A stretch of 64,000 nt of DNA, taken from assembly GCF_014201465.1 (NCBI RefSeq), contig NZ_JACHEP010000008.1, forward strand, positions 50,466 through 114,465. Direction: 5' to 3'. Below are positions 28,410 through 41,231 of the stretch, in pieces (position 1 is the first letter of the stretch; each line of letters opens with the position of its first letter). Origin of the DNA: Anoxybacteroides tepidamans (lineage in GTDB: Bacteria; Bacillota; Bacilli; Bacillales; Anoxybacillaceae). Both the position numbers and the translations under genes were made by a program. The notes under the pieces are model-generated. The model was not told the DNA's origin. It did no database searches and worked only from the letters and a program-made list of their open reading frames with translations.

Positions 28410-29762
28410 CGAACTTAATTTCAGTTTTTCAACCACATTATCAGACACGACACGGACAAATTCACCTTCGTTGTATGGGTAGCCGGCCTTTGTAATTTTC
28501 ACTTTGACAAGTTGTCCGATCATCTCTTCGGTGGCCGCGAATTTCACTTTTAAATAGTTGTCGGTATATCCAACATATAAGCCGCTTTCCGGATCTTCTT
28601 TATATCGCTCTTCCGGAATCACTTCAAGCACTTGCCCTTCGAATTGTGACGCATATTCTTTCGCAAGCTGGTCAGAAAGCGCAATTAAACGATGAACGCG
28701 CTCATTTTTCACATCTTCATCGATTTGGTCCGGCATTCTTGCGGCTGGCGTGCCTGTTCGTTTTGAATACGGGAACACATGAAGCTCAGAAAAACGTTGC
28801 TCGTGAATGAAGTTGAACGTTTCCATAAATTCTTCTTCCGTTTCGCCTGGAAATCCGACAATGACATCAGAAGTGACTGCTAGTTCTGGAAATACTTCAC
28901 GCAATCGCGCCAAACGTTCCGCAAAAAATTCAACCGTATATTTACGGCGCATCCGCTTTAGTACGGTGTTTGATCCAGATTGCAACGGAATGTGCAAATG
29001 GCGGACGATTTTATCGGACCGTTTTAATACGTCAATCACTTCATCGGTAATTTGGCTCGCTTCAATCGATGAAATGCGGAGCCGCTTCAAACCAACAACT
29101 TGTTCATCAATATCGCGAAGCAACGCCGCGAAATTATAGTCTTTCATATCTTCCCCGTAACCGCCGGTATGAATGCCTGTCAATACGATTTCTTTGTAAC
29201 CGGCATCAACAAGCTGCTGCGCTTGGCGAATGACTTCTTTCGGATCGCGCGAACGCATCAGGCCGCGCGCCCACGGAATAATACAAAACGTGCAAAAATT
29301 GTTGCAGCCTTCTTGAATTTTTAACGACGCGCGCGTCCGATCGGTAAACGCTGGAACGTCCAATTCTTCGTATACGCGCGCCTTCATAATGTTACTTACG
29401 CCGTTAATCGGCTCACGTTCCCGTTTAAAACGATCAATGTACTCCAGAATTTTAGCGCGATCTTGCGTACCGATGACAATATCAACGCCGGGAATGGCCA
29501 TGACCTCGGCCGGAGAAGTTTGCGCATAACAGCCAGTCACACAAACGACCGCATCAGGATTTTGCCGAATCGCCCGGCGAATGACTTGGCGACTTTTTTT
29601 ATCCCCTGTATTCGTGACCGTACACGTATTAATGACGTATACGTCCGCATGGTTTTCAAACTCTTTCCGTTCGTATCCCGCCTGTTTAAAGAGTTGCCAA
29701 ATCGCTTCAGTTTCGTAATGGTTGACTTTACACCCTAATGTATGAAATGCCACTGTTGGCAT
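28407..29762 (-). CDS. mtaB: tRNA (N6-threonylcarbamoyladenosine(37)-C2)-methylthiotransferase
   Basis: Radical-SAM methylthiotransferase converting t6A37 to ms2t6A in ANN-decoding tRNAs. Protein of 451 residues. N-terminal UPF0004 domain (TLGCKVNHYET, NTCTVTN, CVTGCYAQ), radical-SAM cysteines CNNFCTFC, and a C-terminal TRAM domain. B. subtilis name yqeV. The ATG at 29762 was chosen after GAGGTGAGAAC; an upstream GTG would lie inside this site. Confidence 0.94.
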   Translation of the reverse strand: MPTVAFHTLGCKVNHYETEAIWQLFKQAGYERKEFENHADVYVINTCTVTNTGDKKSRQVIRRAIRQNPDAVVCVTGCYAQTSPAEVMAIPGVDIVIGTQDRAKILEYIDRFKREREPINGVSNIMKARVYEELDVPAFTDRTRASLKIQEGCNNFCTFCIIPWARGLMRSRDPKEVIRQAQQLVDAGYKEIVLTGIHTGGYGEDMKDYNFAALLRDIDEQVVGLKRLRISSIEASQITDEVIDVLKRSDKIVRHLHIPLQSGSNTVLKRMRRKYTVEFFAERLARLREVFPELAVTSDVIVGFPGETEEEFMETFNFIHEQRFSELHVFPYSKRTGTPAARMPDQIDEDVKNERVHRLIALSDQLAKEYASQFEGQVLEVIPEERYKEDPESGLYVGYTDNYLKVKFAATEEMIGQLVKVKITKAGYPYNEGEFVRVVSDNVVEKLKLSS

Positions 29763-29772
29763 TGTTCTCACC

Positions 29773-30525
29773 TCACTTTAATTCCCATTCATACGACGCC
29801 GCTGCCAACAAATAAAGCGGAGCAGTTTCCGTTCGCAAAATGCGCGGACCGAGGCCGCATGATAAGAAGCCGTGGTCGCGAAGCAAATCGATCTCTTGTT
29901 CTGAAAAACCGCCTTCTGGTCCGAACAACACGACAAGTGACTGCCCCGGCTTCATTTGGCGCAGCACCGTTCGGAGTACGGCTCCCTCACCGTTCCTAGC
30001 CTCTTCCTCATACGCCACAAGACGGTAATCAAACGTTTGTGCGAATTTCACTAGTTCACGAAGCGTCATCGGCGCATGCACATAGGGAACGCATGAACGA
30101 TGCGCTTGTTCCGCCGCTTCTTTCGCGATTTTTTGCCACCGTTCGAGCTTTTTTTCCGCTTTTTTCGCTTCCCATTTCACAACAGAACGAGCTGCGAGAA
30201 ACGGGATAAACGAGAAAGCGCCAAGCTCTGTCCCTTTTTGAATGACAAGCTCAAATTTATCACCTTTTGGCAGCCCGTGAGCAATGTAAATATGCACCGG
30301 CAATTCTGTTCGCTCTTCTTTCGATTCTATAACACGGACGATGACGCTCTCATTGGTAATTTGTTCAATTTCGCACAAAGCCGCCAAGCCATTTCCGTTG
30401 CTGCAAATCACTTCGTCGCCTTCATTCATCCGCATGACGCGGACGATATGATGATAGTCGTCACCGGAAATGACGATTTGCTCGTTGTTTTTGATTTGGT
30501 CCTTCAACACAAAATACCGTTGCAA
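29773..30525 (-). CDS. rsmE: 16S rRNA (uracil(1498)-N3)-methyltransferase
   Basis: SPOUT-class methyltransferase of 250 residues. N-terminal PUA-like part (MQRYFVLKDQ, HHIVRVMRMNEGD) and the knotted SAM-binding C-terminus (VVLFGPEGGFSEQEID, LGPRILRTETAPL). B. subtilis yqeU. Sits between prmA and mtaB in the dnaK-operon extension. Confidence 0.94.
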   Translation of the reverse strand: MQRYFVLKDQIKNNEQIVISGDDYHHIVRVMRMNEGDEVICSNGNGLAALCEIEQITNESVIVRVIESKEERTELPVHIYIAHGLPKGDKFELVIQKGTELGAFSFIPFLAARSVVKWEAKKAEKKLERWQKIAKEAAEQAHRSCVPYVHAPMTLRELVKFAQTFDYRLVAYEEEARNGEGAVLRTVLRQMKPGQSLVVLFGPEGGFSEQEIDLLRDHGFLSCGLGPRILRTETAPLYLLAAASYEWELK

Positions 30526-30540
30526 AGCGACACCTTCTTT

Positions 30541-31479
30541 TCATGCTTTTCTTGCGATGAATGAAACCCAATCTTCCATGACAAGCGTTTCTTCAATGAC
30601 AAACCCTGCTTTTGTGAGGCCATCTTTCACTTCTTGTTTTTTCGCTTGGATGATTCCTGATGTAATAAAATAGCCATTAGGCTCCAAAAGCCGGTATGCA
30701 TCGTCCACAAAGCGCAAAATAATTTCCGCTAAAATATTGGCGACAATGACATTTGCTTTTGTTTCGATACGATCGAGTAAATTATTTTGCGAAACGGTCA
30801 CAACGTGTTGAACTTTATTGAGCTTGACGTTGAGCTTTGCGCTATCCACCGCGACTTGATCTAAATCAAGCGCCTGAACAGATTTGGCGCCAAGCATCGC
30901 TGCGGCAATGCTTAAAATGCCTGAGCCAGTTCCGACGTCAATAACGACATCGCCTTGCTGCACGCATTTTTCCAGCGCCTGAATGCACATAACCGTCGTC
31001 GGATGCGTTCCCGTTCCAAAGGCCATACCTGGGTCTAATTCGATGATCAGCTCATCGCTCGAAACCGGTTCGTACGTCTCCCACGTCGGCACAATCGTAA
31101 ATTTTTCTGAGATTTTCACTGGGTTATAATATTTTTTCCACGCTGTTGCCCACTCTTCTTCATTTACTTCGCTAATCGTAATTTTATTTCGTCCGACATC
31201 AATATTATAAAGCATTAAATTATTAATCGCTTGTTTGATCTCTTCCACCGTTTCACCTAAAAAGCTGTTGACAGGCAAATACGCTTTAATGATAACCCCT
31301 TCTTCCGGATAGTCTTCCGGATTCAGTTCATAAATCTCACCGAACGACGTGTCGCGCTCTTTCGTTAGATCGAACGGATCTTCAATCACAACCCCGCCGG
31401 CTCCTGCTTCATGCAAAATATTTGAAATCGCCTCGACCGCTTCATGTGTCGTATGAATGCTAATTTCTGACCATTTCAT
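30541..31479 (-). CDS. prmA: ribosomal protein L11 methyltransferase
   Basis: Methylates ribosomal protein L11 on lysines and N-terminus. Protein of 312 residues; SAM motif [14 protein letters not shown], preceded by [14 protein letters not shown] and followed by NILAEIIL, the catalytic family motifs. Located directly downstream of dnaJ, as in bacilli. Confidence 0.96.
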   Translation of the reverse strand: MKWSEISIHTTHEAVEAISNILHEAGAGGVVIEDPFDLTKERDTSFGEIYELNPEDYPEEGVIIKAYLPVNSFLGETVEEIKQAINNLMLYNIDVGRNKITISEVNEEEWATAWKKYYNPVKISEKFTIVPTWETYEPVSSDELIIELDPGMAFGTGTHPTTVMCIQALEKCVQQGDVVIDVGTGSGILSIAAAMLGAKSVQALDLDQVAVDSAKLNVKLNKVQHVVTVSQNNLLDRIETKANVIVANILAEIILRFVDDAYRLLEPNGYFITSGIIQAKKQEVKDGLTKAGFVIEETLVMEDWVSFIARKA

Positions 31480-31487
31480 AAATGTTT

Positions 31488-32627
31488 TTATTCCCCTTTA
31501 AACGCTTTTTTTACTTTTTCAAAAAAGCTGTCATGCGCCCCTTGATGCATGCTGTGGCCACCTAACTGATCAAACTCGCGCAATAATTGCTTTTGTTTTT
31601 CCGTTAATTTTGTCGGTGTAACGACACGAACGATTACATGTTGGTCGCCATAGCCATATCCGCGTACGTTCGGCACTCCTTTTCCTTTTAAGCGGAATCT
31701 CGTTCCCGTTTGCGTGCCAGCCGGAATTTTTAGTTTCACTTTTCCGTGAAGGGTCGGCACTTCGATTTCATCGCCAAGGGCAACTTGCGCAAACGTAAGC
31801 GGGATTTCGCAATAAATATCGTCGCCGTCACGTTCGAAAAATTCATGCGGCTCGACGTGAAACACGATATATAAATCGCCCGGAGGACCGCCGTTTACAC
31901 CTGGCTCTCCTTGGCCGGCCACCCGCAGCTGTTGGCCGTCATCAATTCCCGCTGGAATTTTCACATGAATTTTCTTCCGTTTTTTCACGCGGCCGCTTCC
32001 GCCGCACGTCGTACACTTTTCTTTAATGAACTGTCCCGTACCACCGCAGTAATGACACGTTCGCCGGTTGACGATGCGCCCGAACGGCGTCGCTTGTTCT
32101 ACGCTAATTTGTCCTGTTCCGCGGCAGTGTGAACATGTTTCTTTTTTCGTTCCTGGTTTTGCACCCGATCCGTGGCACGTATCGCACGTTTCTTCCCGCG
32201 GGATTTCGATGTCCGTTTCTTTTCCGAATGCCGCTTCTTCAAACGTTAACGTCATCGTATATTGCAAATCCGCTCCTGCGCGCGGCGCATTCGGATCGCG
32301 ACGCCGCCCGCCGCCGAAAAAAGAGGTGAAAATGTCTTCAAATCCGCCAAAGCCGCTAAAGCCGCCGAAATCAAAATCGTCGCTTCTAAATCCGCCAAAG
32401 CCTTGATTCGGTTCTGCATGGCCAAACTGATCGTAATGCGCCCGTTTCTGATCATCGCTTAACACTTCGTATGCTTCTTTAATTTCTTTAAATTTTTCCG
32501 CTGCATCTGGCTCTTTATTCACGTCTGGATGGTATTGTTTCGACAGTTTCCGATATGCTTTTTTGATTTCTTCTTTCGTTGCGTTTTTGCTTACTCCGAG
32601 AACTTCATAATAATCTCGTTTCGTCAT
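31488..32627 (-). CDS. dnaJ: molecular chaperone DnaJ
   Basis: Co-chaperone stimulating DnaK ATPase, 379 residues. J-domain with the HPD motif (YHPDVNKE), a Gly/Phe-rich linker ([14 protein letters not shown]), four CxxCxGxG zinc repeats ([32 protein letters not shown]) and the C-terminal substrate domain. The ATG at 32627 follows GGGAGTGGGTGATC. Confidence 0.98.
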   Translation of the reverse strand: MTKRDYYEVLGVSKNATKEEIKKAYRKLSKQYHPDVNKEPDAAEKFKEIKEAYEVLSDDQKRAHYDQFGHAEPNQGFGGFRSDDFDFGGFSGFGGFEDIFTSFFGGGRRRDPNAPRAGADLQYTMTLTFEEAAFGKETDIEIPREETCDTCHGSGAKPGTKKETCSHCRGTGQISVEQATPFGRIVNRRTCHYCGGTGQFIKEKCTTCGGSGRVKKRKKIHVKIPAGIDDGQQLRVAGQGEPGVNGGPPGDLYIVFHVEPHEFFERDGDDIYCEIPLTFAQVALGDEIEVPTLHGKVKLKIPAGTQTGTRFRLKGKGVPNVRGYGYGDQHVIVRVVTPTKLTEKQKQLLREFDQLGGHSMHQGAHDSFFEKVKKAFKGE

Positions 32628-32744
32628 GATCACCCACTCCCGATTCACTCACATAAAGCTAATTGTACCATTCGTTTCTTGACGTATGCAATAGGTTGAC
32701 GACAATGTTTGCGAAATTTTGACATGATCAAATTCATTCGTTCT

Positions 32745-32784
32745 AGAAAAAAAGTCAAAGCCAAGGCAGGCCTGACTTTGACTT
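32745..32784 (-). terminator. intergenic terminator between dnaK and dnaJ
   Basis: 9-bp perfect stem AAGTCAAAG / CTTTGACTT with inner pairing around AGGCCTGCCT, followed on the minus strand by a T-run. It should reduce transcription into dnaJ and downstream genes. Confidence 0.7.
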
Positions 32785-32793
32785 TGTTCTTTA

Positions 32794-34647
<1,854 letters not shown>

Positions 34648-35238
34648 TTATTGACTGACTTTGACCATTGCCGGCCGAATGACGCGGTCTTTTAGTTTAT
34701 ATCCTTTTTGAAATTCTTCTACGACCGTGTTTGGTTCATAGTTGCTATCTTCGACTTGCATCACCGCTTGATGCAAATGCGGATCGAACGGTTTTCCAAC
34801 CGATTCAATCGCTTCAACGCCTTCTTTTTTCAACGCTTCTAACAAAGCACGATAGACCATTTCCATTCCTTGTAAAATCGATTTCGCTTTTTCATCTTCT
34901 ACCTCAATTTTTAAGGCGCGTTCAAAATTATCTAACGCAGGTAAAAGATCCATCACTAAGCTTTGGGCACGATATTTTTCCGCTGCCTCAAATTCAAGTC
35001 GTGTACGGCGGCGGAAATTATCAAAATCCGCATGCAAACGGAGATAACGATGTTCCATCTCTTGCAATTTTCCTTCAAGTTCCGCAATTTTTTCGTTTGC
35101 AGCTGCTAACTCTTCTTTTTCTGTGGATAAGTTTCCTTCACTTGGCTGCATTTCATTCACTTCCACTTCAGAGTCGTTTGATTGTTCATATGTAACATCT
35201 TCTTGCACTTGAACGGTTTCTTTTTGATCTTTTTCCAC
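34648..35238 (-). CDS. grpE: nucleotide exchange factor GrpE
   Basis: Exchange factor for DnaK, 196 residues. The acidic disordered N-terminus is followed by a long coiled coil ([19 protein letters not shown]) and the C-terminal beta domain ([29 protein letters not shown]). A GTG at 35238 is favoured because GGAGGTG lies six bases before it; an in-frame GTG three codons upstream is part of that site. Confidence 0.95.
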   Translation of the reverse strand: MEKDQKETVQVQEDVTYEQSNDSEVEVNEMQPSEGNLSTEKEELAAANEKIAELEGKLQEMEHRYLRLHADFDNFRRRTRLEFEAAEKYRAQSLVMDLLPALDNFERALKIEVEDEKAKSILQGMEMVYRALLEALKKEGVEAIESVGKPFDPHLHQAVMQVEDSNYEPNTVVEEFQKGYKLKDRVIRPAMVKVSQ

Positions 35239-35348
35239 GGACTTCACCTCCCTTAAATGAATGAAACATATGTATATTCAAAAAAGCCATTCACAAGGAA
35301 AGGATGGGGTGCGGTGCACCAACCATCCATTATCCAATATGACCAATG

Positions 35349-36383
35349 CTAGCTGTTTTGATACCAATCTGTCAACGCTGTCGATAAATCGGAAGCGACG
35401 CGATTTAAAATTGTAATGACGCGAGAATATTCCATGCGTGTCGGTCCGAGGATTGCAATCGTTCCCAATTGCTCCTCGCCAACGGAATAGGTAGCCGTAA
35501 TTAAGCTGCAGTTTTCCATTCCGCTCAATTGGTTTTCCCGGCCGATCGTGACTTGAATCCCTTTTTTGCTGTTTTTGCGCAACAAACGGTAAAAATCCTT
35601 TTCCTGCTCGATGATCGTCATTAAGGAGCGCACTTTTTGAATATCGCTGAATTCCGGCTGGCTGAGCATGTTCGTTTTTCCCGCAAAAAACATTTTTTCT
35701 TCTTGCGGTACGTCCAATGTCTCCGAGATCGTTTTTAACATGCTGTCGTAATTATAAATATGAGTGCGGAGTACATCGGCTACTTCTTTATAAATTTTAT
35801 CTTTTAATTCGATGAGCGGAACGCCGATTAAACGCTCGTTTAAAATATTGACCATTTTTTCTAAATCGGAAGCGTTCACGGAAGCCGGAATCGTAATGAC
35901 GCGGTTTTCAACATGCCCCGTATCTGTTACGATGATCGCCACAGCCGTTTCCTTGTTCAGCGGAATAATTTGAATTCGTTTCATCTTATTATCCTTCACT
36001 GCCGGTCCGAGAACGATCGACGTATAGCTCGTTAAATCGGACAAAATTTGCGCCGATTTTTGGACGAGCTTTTCTAATTCATAAATTCGCTCAGCGAAAA
36101 TCGACTTGATTTTTCTCATATCCTCTTGTGTCAGCCGCTGTGGTGACAATAGATGATCAACATAGTAACGATAGCCTTTTTCCGATGGCACCCTTCCTGA
36201 TGAAATATGGGTTTTTTCAATATATCCTAACTCTTCTAAATCCGCCATTTCATTTCGAATCGTTGCAGAGCTGAACGTAATTTTCTCTTTCTTAGACAGC
36301 GTCCGGGAACCGACAGGCTGACCGTAACGAATAAAATCATCAATAATGACTTGTAAAATAAGCAATTGGCGATCGGTTAGCAA
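35349..36383 (-). CDS. hrcA: heat-inducible transcription repressor HrcA
   Basis: Repressor of class I heat-shock genes, 344 residues. N-terminal winged helix ([32 protein letters not shown]) and a GAF-like domain. The start is TTG at 36383, after AGAGGTGATG. The CIRCE operator for this same protein lies 16 bases upstream, giving autoregulation of hrcA-grpE-dnaK-dnaJ. Confidence 0.97.
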   Translation of the reverse strand: MLTDRQLLILQVIIDDFIRYGQPVGSRTLSKKEKITFSSATIRNEMADLEELGYIEKTHISSGRVPSEKGYRYYVDHLLSPQRLTQEDMRKIKSIFAERIYELEKLVQKSAQILSDLTSYTSIVLGPAVKDNKMKRIQIIPLNKETAVAIIVTDTGHVENRVITIPASVNASDLEKMVNILNERLIGVPLIELKDKIYKEVADVLRTHIYNYDSMLKTISETLDVPQEEKMFFAGKTNMLSQPEFSDIQKVRSLMTIIEQEKDFYRLLRKNSKKGIQVTIGRENQLSGMENCSLITATYSVGEEQLGTIAILGPTRMEYSRVITILNRVASDLSTALTDWYQNS

Positions 36384-36398
36384 CTATCATCACCTCTG

Positions 36399-36425
36399 TT
36401 AGCACTCAGGTTGTTCGAGTGCTAA
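36399..36425. promoter_or_regulatory. CIRCE operator
   Basis: Perfect inverted repeat TTAGCACTC-N9-GAGTGCTAA, the consensus HrcA binding site, between the hrcA promoter and the hrcA start. It may also stabilise the 5' end of the mRNA, as reported for dnaK-operon transcripts. Confidence 0.98.
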
Positions 36426-36435
36426 ATCTATTATT

Positions 36436-36464
36436 AAAGTATCAAATTCAGCCGTTTCTGTCAA
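36436..36464 (-). promoter_or_regulatory. sigma-A promoter of the hrcA operon
   Basis: On the minus strand TTGACA and TACTTT with a 17-base spacer, immediately upstream of CIRCE. The -35 hexamer directly abuts the stop codon of hemW, so the promoter is squeezed into the 3' boundary of the preceding gene. Confidence 0.85.
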
Positions 36465-37607
36465 TTAGGTTGTGCCAAGAAACGCCTGAAACACTTCATT
36501 GCCGAGCAGTTTGCCGCGGTGCGTGAGGCGAAGATGAGTTGCGGTTTCCTCCAATAGCCCTTTCTCTTTTTCATTTTCAATTACTTCAGCAAACACATCG
36601 TGAACCGACCGGTGAAATTTTTCGTAAAATCGCTGTTTGGCTACCCCTTCGATTTTTCGCAATCCTAAAAACATTTCCTCTTCCATCTGCTCTGTCTCGC
36701 TGACTTCATGGTGTTCTATATACGGTAGTTTACCTTGTTGAATCAACTCTATATATTTTTTGAGCGGTCTGGCATTAACATTTCGCGTTCCATTGACGTA
36801 ACTATGGGCACCAGCGCCGATTCCGTAATATTCTTCGTTATTCCAATACGTCAAGTTATGGCGGCTTTCAAAGCCGGGGCGGGTATAATTGCTGAGCTCG
36901 TATTGATTGTACTTGTTTTCTTCCATTTTTTTCATAATCTCTTCGTACATTTCCGCTTCTTCCTCTTGATCTGGCAAAGAAAGATTGCCTTTTCTCATTA
37001 AATTATAAAATACAGTTTTAGGCTCAATAATTAACGAATACGCTGAAATGTGCTGAACATCGAGCGAAAACGCTAGAGCCAAATCCGTTTGTAGTTGCGC
37101 GAGCGTTTGCCCCGGCAGCCCATACATTAAATCGATGCTAACGTTAGAAAAACCGACCGCTTTTGCTGCTTCAAGCGCACGCAACACATCGGTTTGCCGA
37201 TGGGTACGACCGATGTGTTTTAACAATTCGTCATCGAACGTTTGCACCCCGATACTTAACCGATTGACCCCCGCTTCTTTTAATAGCTGCAATTTTTCGC
37301 GTGACAGTTCATTCGGGTTTGCTTCCAACGTAAATTCCACGTCATCGGCCACAAACGGAAGGGAATTGTGAATGCTCGTTAACAAAAAATCGAGCTGTCG
37401 TATATCGAGCGCAGTTGGCGTGCCACCGCCAACAAAAATCGTGTGTAGCTGATCGGTCGGAAACTGCGCGATCGTCCGCTTCATTTCTTGTTCCATCGCC
37501 TGCAAATATTCCATCACTGGCTGTCCTTTTAAAAATACTTTGTTGAAATCGCAATAATGGCAAATGTGCGTGCAAAACGGAATGTGCAAATACGCTGCCC
37601 GAATCAA
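36465..37607 (-). CDS. hemW: heme chaperone HemW (radical SAM)
   Basis: HemN-like radical-SAM protein of 380 residues. Cluster motif CTHICHYC fits CX3CX2C (IPFCTHICHYCDF), followed by FVGGGTPTAL. Proteins of this length beside lepA/hrcA act as heme-trafficking HemW rather than coproporphyrinogen oxidase; they lack the fourth cysteine of true HemN. Starts about 65 bases after the lepA stop. Confidence 0.93.
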   Translation of the reverse strand: MIRAAYLHIPFCTHICHYCDFNKVFLKGQPVMEYLQAMEQEMKRTIAQFPTDQLHTIFVGGGTPTALDIRQLDFLLTSIHNSLPFVADDVEFTLEANPNELSREKLQLLKEAGVNRLSIGVQTFDDELLKHIGRTHRQTDVLRALEAAKAVGFSNVSIDLMYGLPGQTLAQLQTDLALAFSLDVQHISAYSLIIEPKTVFYNLMRKGNLSLPDQEEEAEMYEEIMKKMEENKYNQYELSNYTRPGFESRHNLTYWNNEEYYGIGAGAHSYVNGTRNVNARPLKKYIELIQQGKLPYIEHHEVSETEQMEEEMFLGLRKIEGVAKQRFYEKFHRSVHDVFAEVIENEKEKGLLEETATHLRLTHRGKLLGNEVFQAFLGTT

Positions 37608-37629
37608 TCGTTATCGCCCCTTTTCGTAA

Positions 37630-37664
37630 AAAATAAGGCCATCCCATCCGATGAGACAGCCTTT
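37630..37664 (-). terminator. intrinsic terminator of lepA
   Basis: Stem AAGGC...GCCTT with inner pairing (CATCGGATG) on the minus strand, followed by TTATTTTTTAC. Between lepA and hemW. Confidence 0.65.
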
Positions 37665-37672
37665 GTTTTTCG

Positions 37673-39499
37673 TTATTTTTTATCGTCCATTTTCAGTACA
37701 GCCATGAACGCTTCTTGCGGAACTTCGACGGAGCCAACTTGCTTCATTCGCTTTTTCCCTTCTTTTTGTTTTTCAAGAAGCTTGCGTTTCCGAGACACGT
37801 CACCGCCATAACATTTCGCTAATACGTTTTTGCGCAGCGCTTTAATGGTTGAGCGCGCAATAATTTTATTACCGATCGCCGCTTGAACCGGCACTTCAAA
37901 TTGCTGACGCGGGATCAGCTCTTTTAACTTTTCTACGATGACTTTTCCGCGCTCATATGCAGAATCGCGGTGAACGATAAAGGAGAGCGCATCGACTTTC
38001 TCTCCGTTGAGAAGAATGTCCATTTTCACAAGGTTGGACGGTTTGTATCCGATCAGTTCATAGTCGAATGAAGCATAGCCTTTCGTGCTTGATTTTAAAA
38101 TATCGAAGAAATCATACACAATTTCAGATAACGGGATTTCATAAATCAGCATCACCCGTTTTTCGTCAACATATTGCATATCAACAAAAATTCCGCGCTT
38201 GCCTTGGCATAGTTCCATGACCGCCCCGACGTAATCGTTCGGCACCATCACCGTCGCTTTGACATACGGTTCTTCGACGCGGTCGATTTTTTGCGGATCC
38301 GGCATGTTCGACGGATTGTCAACTTGCACTTCTGTTCCGTCCGTTAAGTACACTTTGTATACGACACTTGGCGCAGTTGTAATTAAATCAATGTTAAATT
38401 CGCGCTCGATGCGCTCTTGAATAATTTCCATATGCAATAGCCCTAAAAAACCACATCGAAAGCCGAAACCAAGCGCTTGTGACGTTTCAGGTTCAAATTG
38501 CAGCGCTGCATCGTTTAACTGCAATTTTTCCAACGCTTCACGCAAGTCGTTGTATTTGGACGTATCGATTGGATACATTCCGCAAAACACCATCGGGTTT
38601 AAGCGGCGATAGCCTGGAAGCGGCTCAACGGCAGGATTTTTCGCATCGGTAATCGTATCTCCTACGCGCGTATCGCTCACATTTTTTATCGATGCCGTTA
38701 AAAACCCAACATCACCGACGGTCAATTCATCGACAAACTTCGGCTTCGGTGTAAACACGCCGACTTCGACAACTTCAAATTCTTTTCCAGTTGACATCAT
38801 TTTAATTTTTTGGCCCGGCTTGACCGTTCCTTCGACGACGCGGATGTACGCGACGACGCCGCGATACGAGTCATAAAGCGAGTCGAAAATAAGCGCTTTT
38901 AACGGCGCATCGGGGTCGCCGGTTGGGGCTGGAATTTTTTCGACAATTTGCTCTAAAATTTCGTCGATACCAATGCCGGCTTTCGCCGATGCTAACACCG
39001 CTTCGGAAGCATCTAACCCGATTACATCTTCAATTTCTTGACGGACGCGCTCCGGTTCGGCGCTTGGCAAATCGATTTTATTAATGACCGGCAAAATTTC
39101 TAAATTGTTGTCTAACGCCAAATAGACGTTCGCCAGTGTTTGCGCCTCAATTCCTTGCGCCGCATCGACGACAAGAATCGCACCTTCGCAAGCCGCCAAG
39201 CTGCGCGATACTTCATACGTAAAATCGACATGTCCGGGCGTATCAATTAAATGGAAAATATATTCTTCCCCGTCTTTTGCTTTATACTTCAGTTGAACGG
39301 CATTCAATTTAATCGTAATGCCGCGCTCGCGCTCTAATTCCATCGAGTCCAACAGTTGATCTTTCATCTCTCGTTCAGAAATCGCACCCGTTTTTTCAAG
39401 AATGCGATCCGCTAACGTCGATTTTCCGTGGTCGATATGTGCGATAATGGAAAAGTTTCGAATTCTTTCTCTTCTTTTTAATCTTTCTTCACGATTCAT
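37673..39499 (-). CDS. lepA: elongation factor 4 (LepA)
   Basis: Ribosome-associated translational GTPase, 608 residues. G-domain motifs [21 protein letters not shown] and [11 protein letters not shown]-like domains II, III and V; and the LepA-specific C-terminal domain ([20 protein letters not shown]). Acts in translation fidelity or subunit assembly. Between yqxA and hemW as in B. subtilis. Confidence 0.98.
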   Translation of the reverse strand: MNREERLKRRERIRNFSIIAHIDHGKSTLADRILEKTGAISEREMKDQLLDSMELERERGITIKLNAVQLKYKAKDGEEYIFHLIDTPGHVDFTYEVSRSLAACEGAILVVDAAQGIEAQTLANVYLALDNNLEILPVINKIDLPSAEPERVRQEIEDVIGLDASEAVLASAKAGIGIDEILEQIVEKIPAPTGDPDAPLKALIFDSLYDSYRGVVAYIRVVEGTVKPGQKIKMMSTGKEFEVVEVGVFTPKPKFVDELTVGDVGFLTASIKNVSDTRVGDTITDAKNPAVEPLPGYRRLNPMVFCGMYPIDTSKYNDLREALEKLQLNDAALQFEPETSQALGFGFRCGFLGLLHMEIIQERIEREFNIDLITTAPSVVYKVYLTDGTEVQVDNPSNMPDPQKIDRVEEPYVKATVMVPNDYVGAVMELCQGKRGIFVDMQYVDEKRVMLIYEIPLSEIVYDFFDILKSSTKGYASFDYELIGYKPSNLVKMDILLNGEKVDALSFIVHRDSAYERGKVIVEKLKELIPRQQFEVPVQAAIGNKIIARSTIKALRKNVLAKCYGGDVSRKRKLLEKQKEGKKRMKQVGSVEVPQEAFMAVLKMDDKK

Positions 39500-39582
39500 C
39501 TATTTTCACTCCTGCTATTTCCGAACTACACTAGCTTTGATTATAGCAACACCACCGGCAAGATTCAATGAGAGAAGAAAAA

Positions 39583-39603
39583 AAGTCGGGAAAAACCCGA
39601 CTT
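39583..39603 (-). terminator. intrinsic terminator of spoIIP-yqxA
   Basis: AAGTCGGG / CCCGACTT, 8-bp stem with a 5-nt loop, followed on the minus strand by TTTTTTTCTTC; overlaps the yqxA stop. Confidence 0.88.
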
Positions 39604-39941
39604 CATTTGATAAGCTCACCGAGAAACGAAAGAATCTCTTTCATGACGGAACGCACCGCTTCAGCTAAACGTTTTCCAAGCTCGGAAAACAGATTGAACA
39701 TTTTCATATGTTCCAGCTTTTTTTTCTTTTCATCGATGTTTTCGATCGTTACTTTGTTCCCCATCACCATCGCCTCGACCTCTCCATTTTGATCTTTGGA
39801 CACACGTAGCACTGTTTGAAACGATGGATCCTCATAGCCTTTCATTTTAAGAAGTCCTTCGTTTGCTTGCTGCATCCCGAGCAATACGCCAAAAAAGAGA
39901 AGAGTCGCGGCCGCAAAAAATTGAATCGTAAATTTGATCAT
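39603..39941 (-). CDS. yqxA: YqxA-like membrane-anchored protein
   Basis: Protein of 112 residues with one N-terminal membrane segment (FTIQFFAAATLLFFGVLLGM) and a charged, helical exterior domain (IENIDEKKKKLEHMKMFN). Lies 15 bases downstream of spoIIP, as yqxA does in B. subtilis. Function unknown; probably expressed with spoIIP during sporulation. Confidence 0.82.
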   Translation of the reverse strand: MIKFTIQFFAAATLLFFGVLLGMQQANEGLLKMKGYEDPSFQTVLRVSKDQNGEVEAMVMGNKVTIENIDEKKKKLEHMKMFNLFSELGKRLAEAVRSVMKEILSFLGELIK

Positions 39942-39956
39942 TCTGTTTCCATCTCC

Positions 39957-41156
39957 TTACTGCTTTTGAGCCGGTGCTGGCGCTTGCACTTTTTCCGCTT
40001 GCCAATAATATTCGCTAAATACATCTGCAACCGCTGCAGCCGTTCGAAACAGTTCGTCGAACGTATTGTCAACTCCGCCAAATTCGATTAACATTGCATT
40101 TTCGGATAAATCTTGATTGAATTTTCCGTTCGTTTCCGCTCCTTTTTTCTCGATGACTCCGCGGCTAAGTCCCGGATATTTTTTTTGCAACAAACGATGA
40201 AGCTGTGTCGCTAATTGCAAATTTTTTTCGTAATTCGCATTTTCCCCGCCAATAATAAAGACGACGCGGGCATAATCAACTCCGTTAATCGTGACAGTCG
40301 TATATTTTCGTCTTCGCGAATCGCGATGGATATCAATCAAATATTGTAAATCGCGATTACGCCCCATCGCCTGCATAACAACTTCCCTTGACATATCATA
40401 CGATTGATAATATTTCATTCTTTTTTCAGTTAATCTTTTTTGAATATCAACAGGGCTTTCTTCTGCTCCAATTCCCCGTTTTTCCAATTCTTCTGCAAGT
40501 TTTTGTCCGACCTTTGTTATATTCACGCTGCGATGAAAAGCAAGATCCGGATCCGTTGTCCCTTTTAAAGCCGGCAAGTAAGATTCGTATGTGTGCGTAT
40601 GATAAATGTAGACAACTTTTTTTCCACCCGTAGTCATCGTTGGTGGCGGCACTGGTTTTTCATCTTGCGCTTGATCAGCCTGCTGTAAATTTTCGATCGA
40701 AGCTTCCCGTTCAGCCAACATCACTTCAAGCGGTGGTGCGGATTCATACGGCATGTTCGTATAATCCGTTCCTTCTCCTGCAACGACGATTTTGCTGTCG
40801 TATAAAGCAAACCCTGGCAGTTCGCTCCCAAGCAAGCTGCGCGGATCATCAGGATTGATGCTTGTCATCATCCGAAACAAAATGGATGAATAACTAATTT
40901 TTTGCCGCTCTTTCGGCAAACTTTGCAAAAAATAATGATTTTCGAAGCTAAATAAATGGATGAACGTTTCCTCAGGGAAGTCGTTGGTCACATTGTTAAC
41001 AGAAGAAGACGAAAGGCGATATTCCGGTTTCAAAGAAGTCATGAGGCCGACAAGCGTAAATGTCATCATCCATCCTAAAACCGCTAAAACCGCAACTTTT
41101 TTTATGCTTGTCCCATGAATCGTCACGATCATTTGCCGAGAACGAAGCCGTCTCAT
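39957..41156 (-). CDS. spoIIP: stage II sporulation protein P (SpoIIP)
   Basis: Peptidoglycan amidase/endopeptidase of the SpoIIDMP engulfment machine, 399 residues. N-terminal membrane anchor (VAVLAVLGWMMTFTLVGLM) then a linker and the extracytoplasmic amidase domain with zinc ligands in VYIYHTHTYESYLP and LIDIHRDSRRR, and NAMLIEFGGVDNT. The ATG at 41156 follows AAAGGGTGAG. Made in the mother cell under sigma-E in B. subtilis. Confidence 0.95.
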   Translation of the reverse strand: MRRLRSRQMIVTIHGTSIKKVAVLAVLGWMMTFTLVGLMTSLKPEYRLSSSSVNNVTNDFPEETFIHLFSFENHYFLQSLPKERQKISYSSILFRMMTSINPDDPRSLLGSELPGFALYDSKIVVAGEGTDYTNMPYESAPPLEVMLAEREASIENLQQADQAQDEKPVPPPTMTTGGKKVVYIYHTHTYESYLPALKGTTDPDLAFHRSVNITKVGQKLAEELEKRGIGAEESPVDIQKRLTEKRMKYYQSYDMSREVVMQAMGRNRDLQYLIDIHRDSRRRKYTTVTINGVDYARVVFIIGGENANYEKNLQLATQLHRLLQKKYPGLSRGVIEKKGAETNGKFNQDLSENAMLIEFGGVDNTFDELFRTAAAVADVFSEYYWQAEKVQAPAPAQKQ

Positions 41157-41231
41157 GTTCTCACCCTTTCTAAGCTTGTCTACTAATTTAACAGTATGGC
41201 CAAGCTTAAAAAGATAGAACATTTTTTTGAA

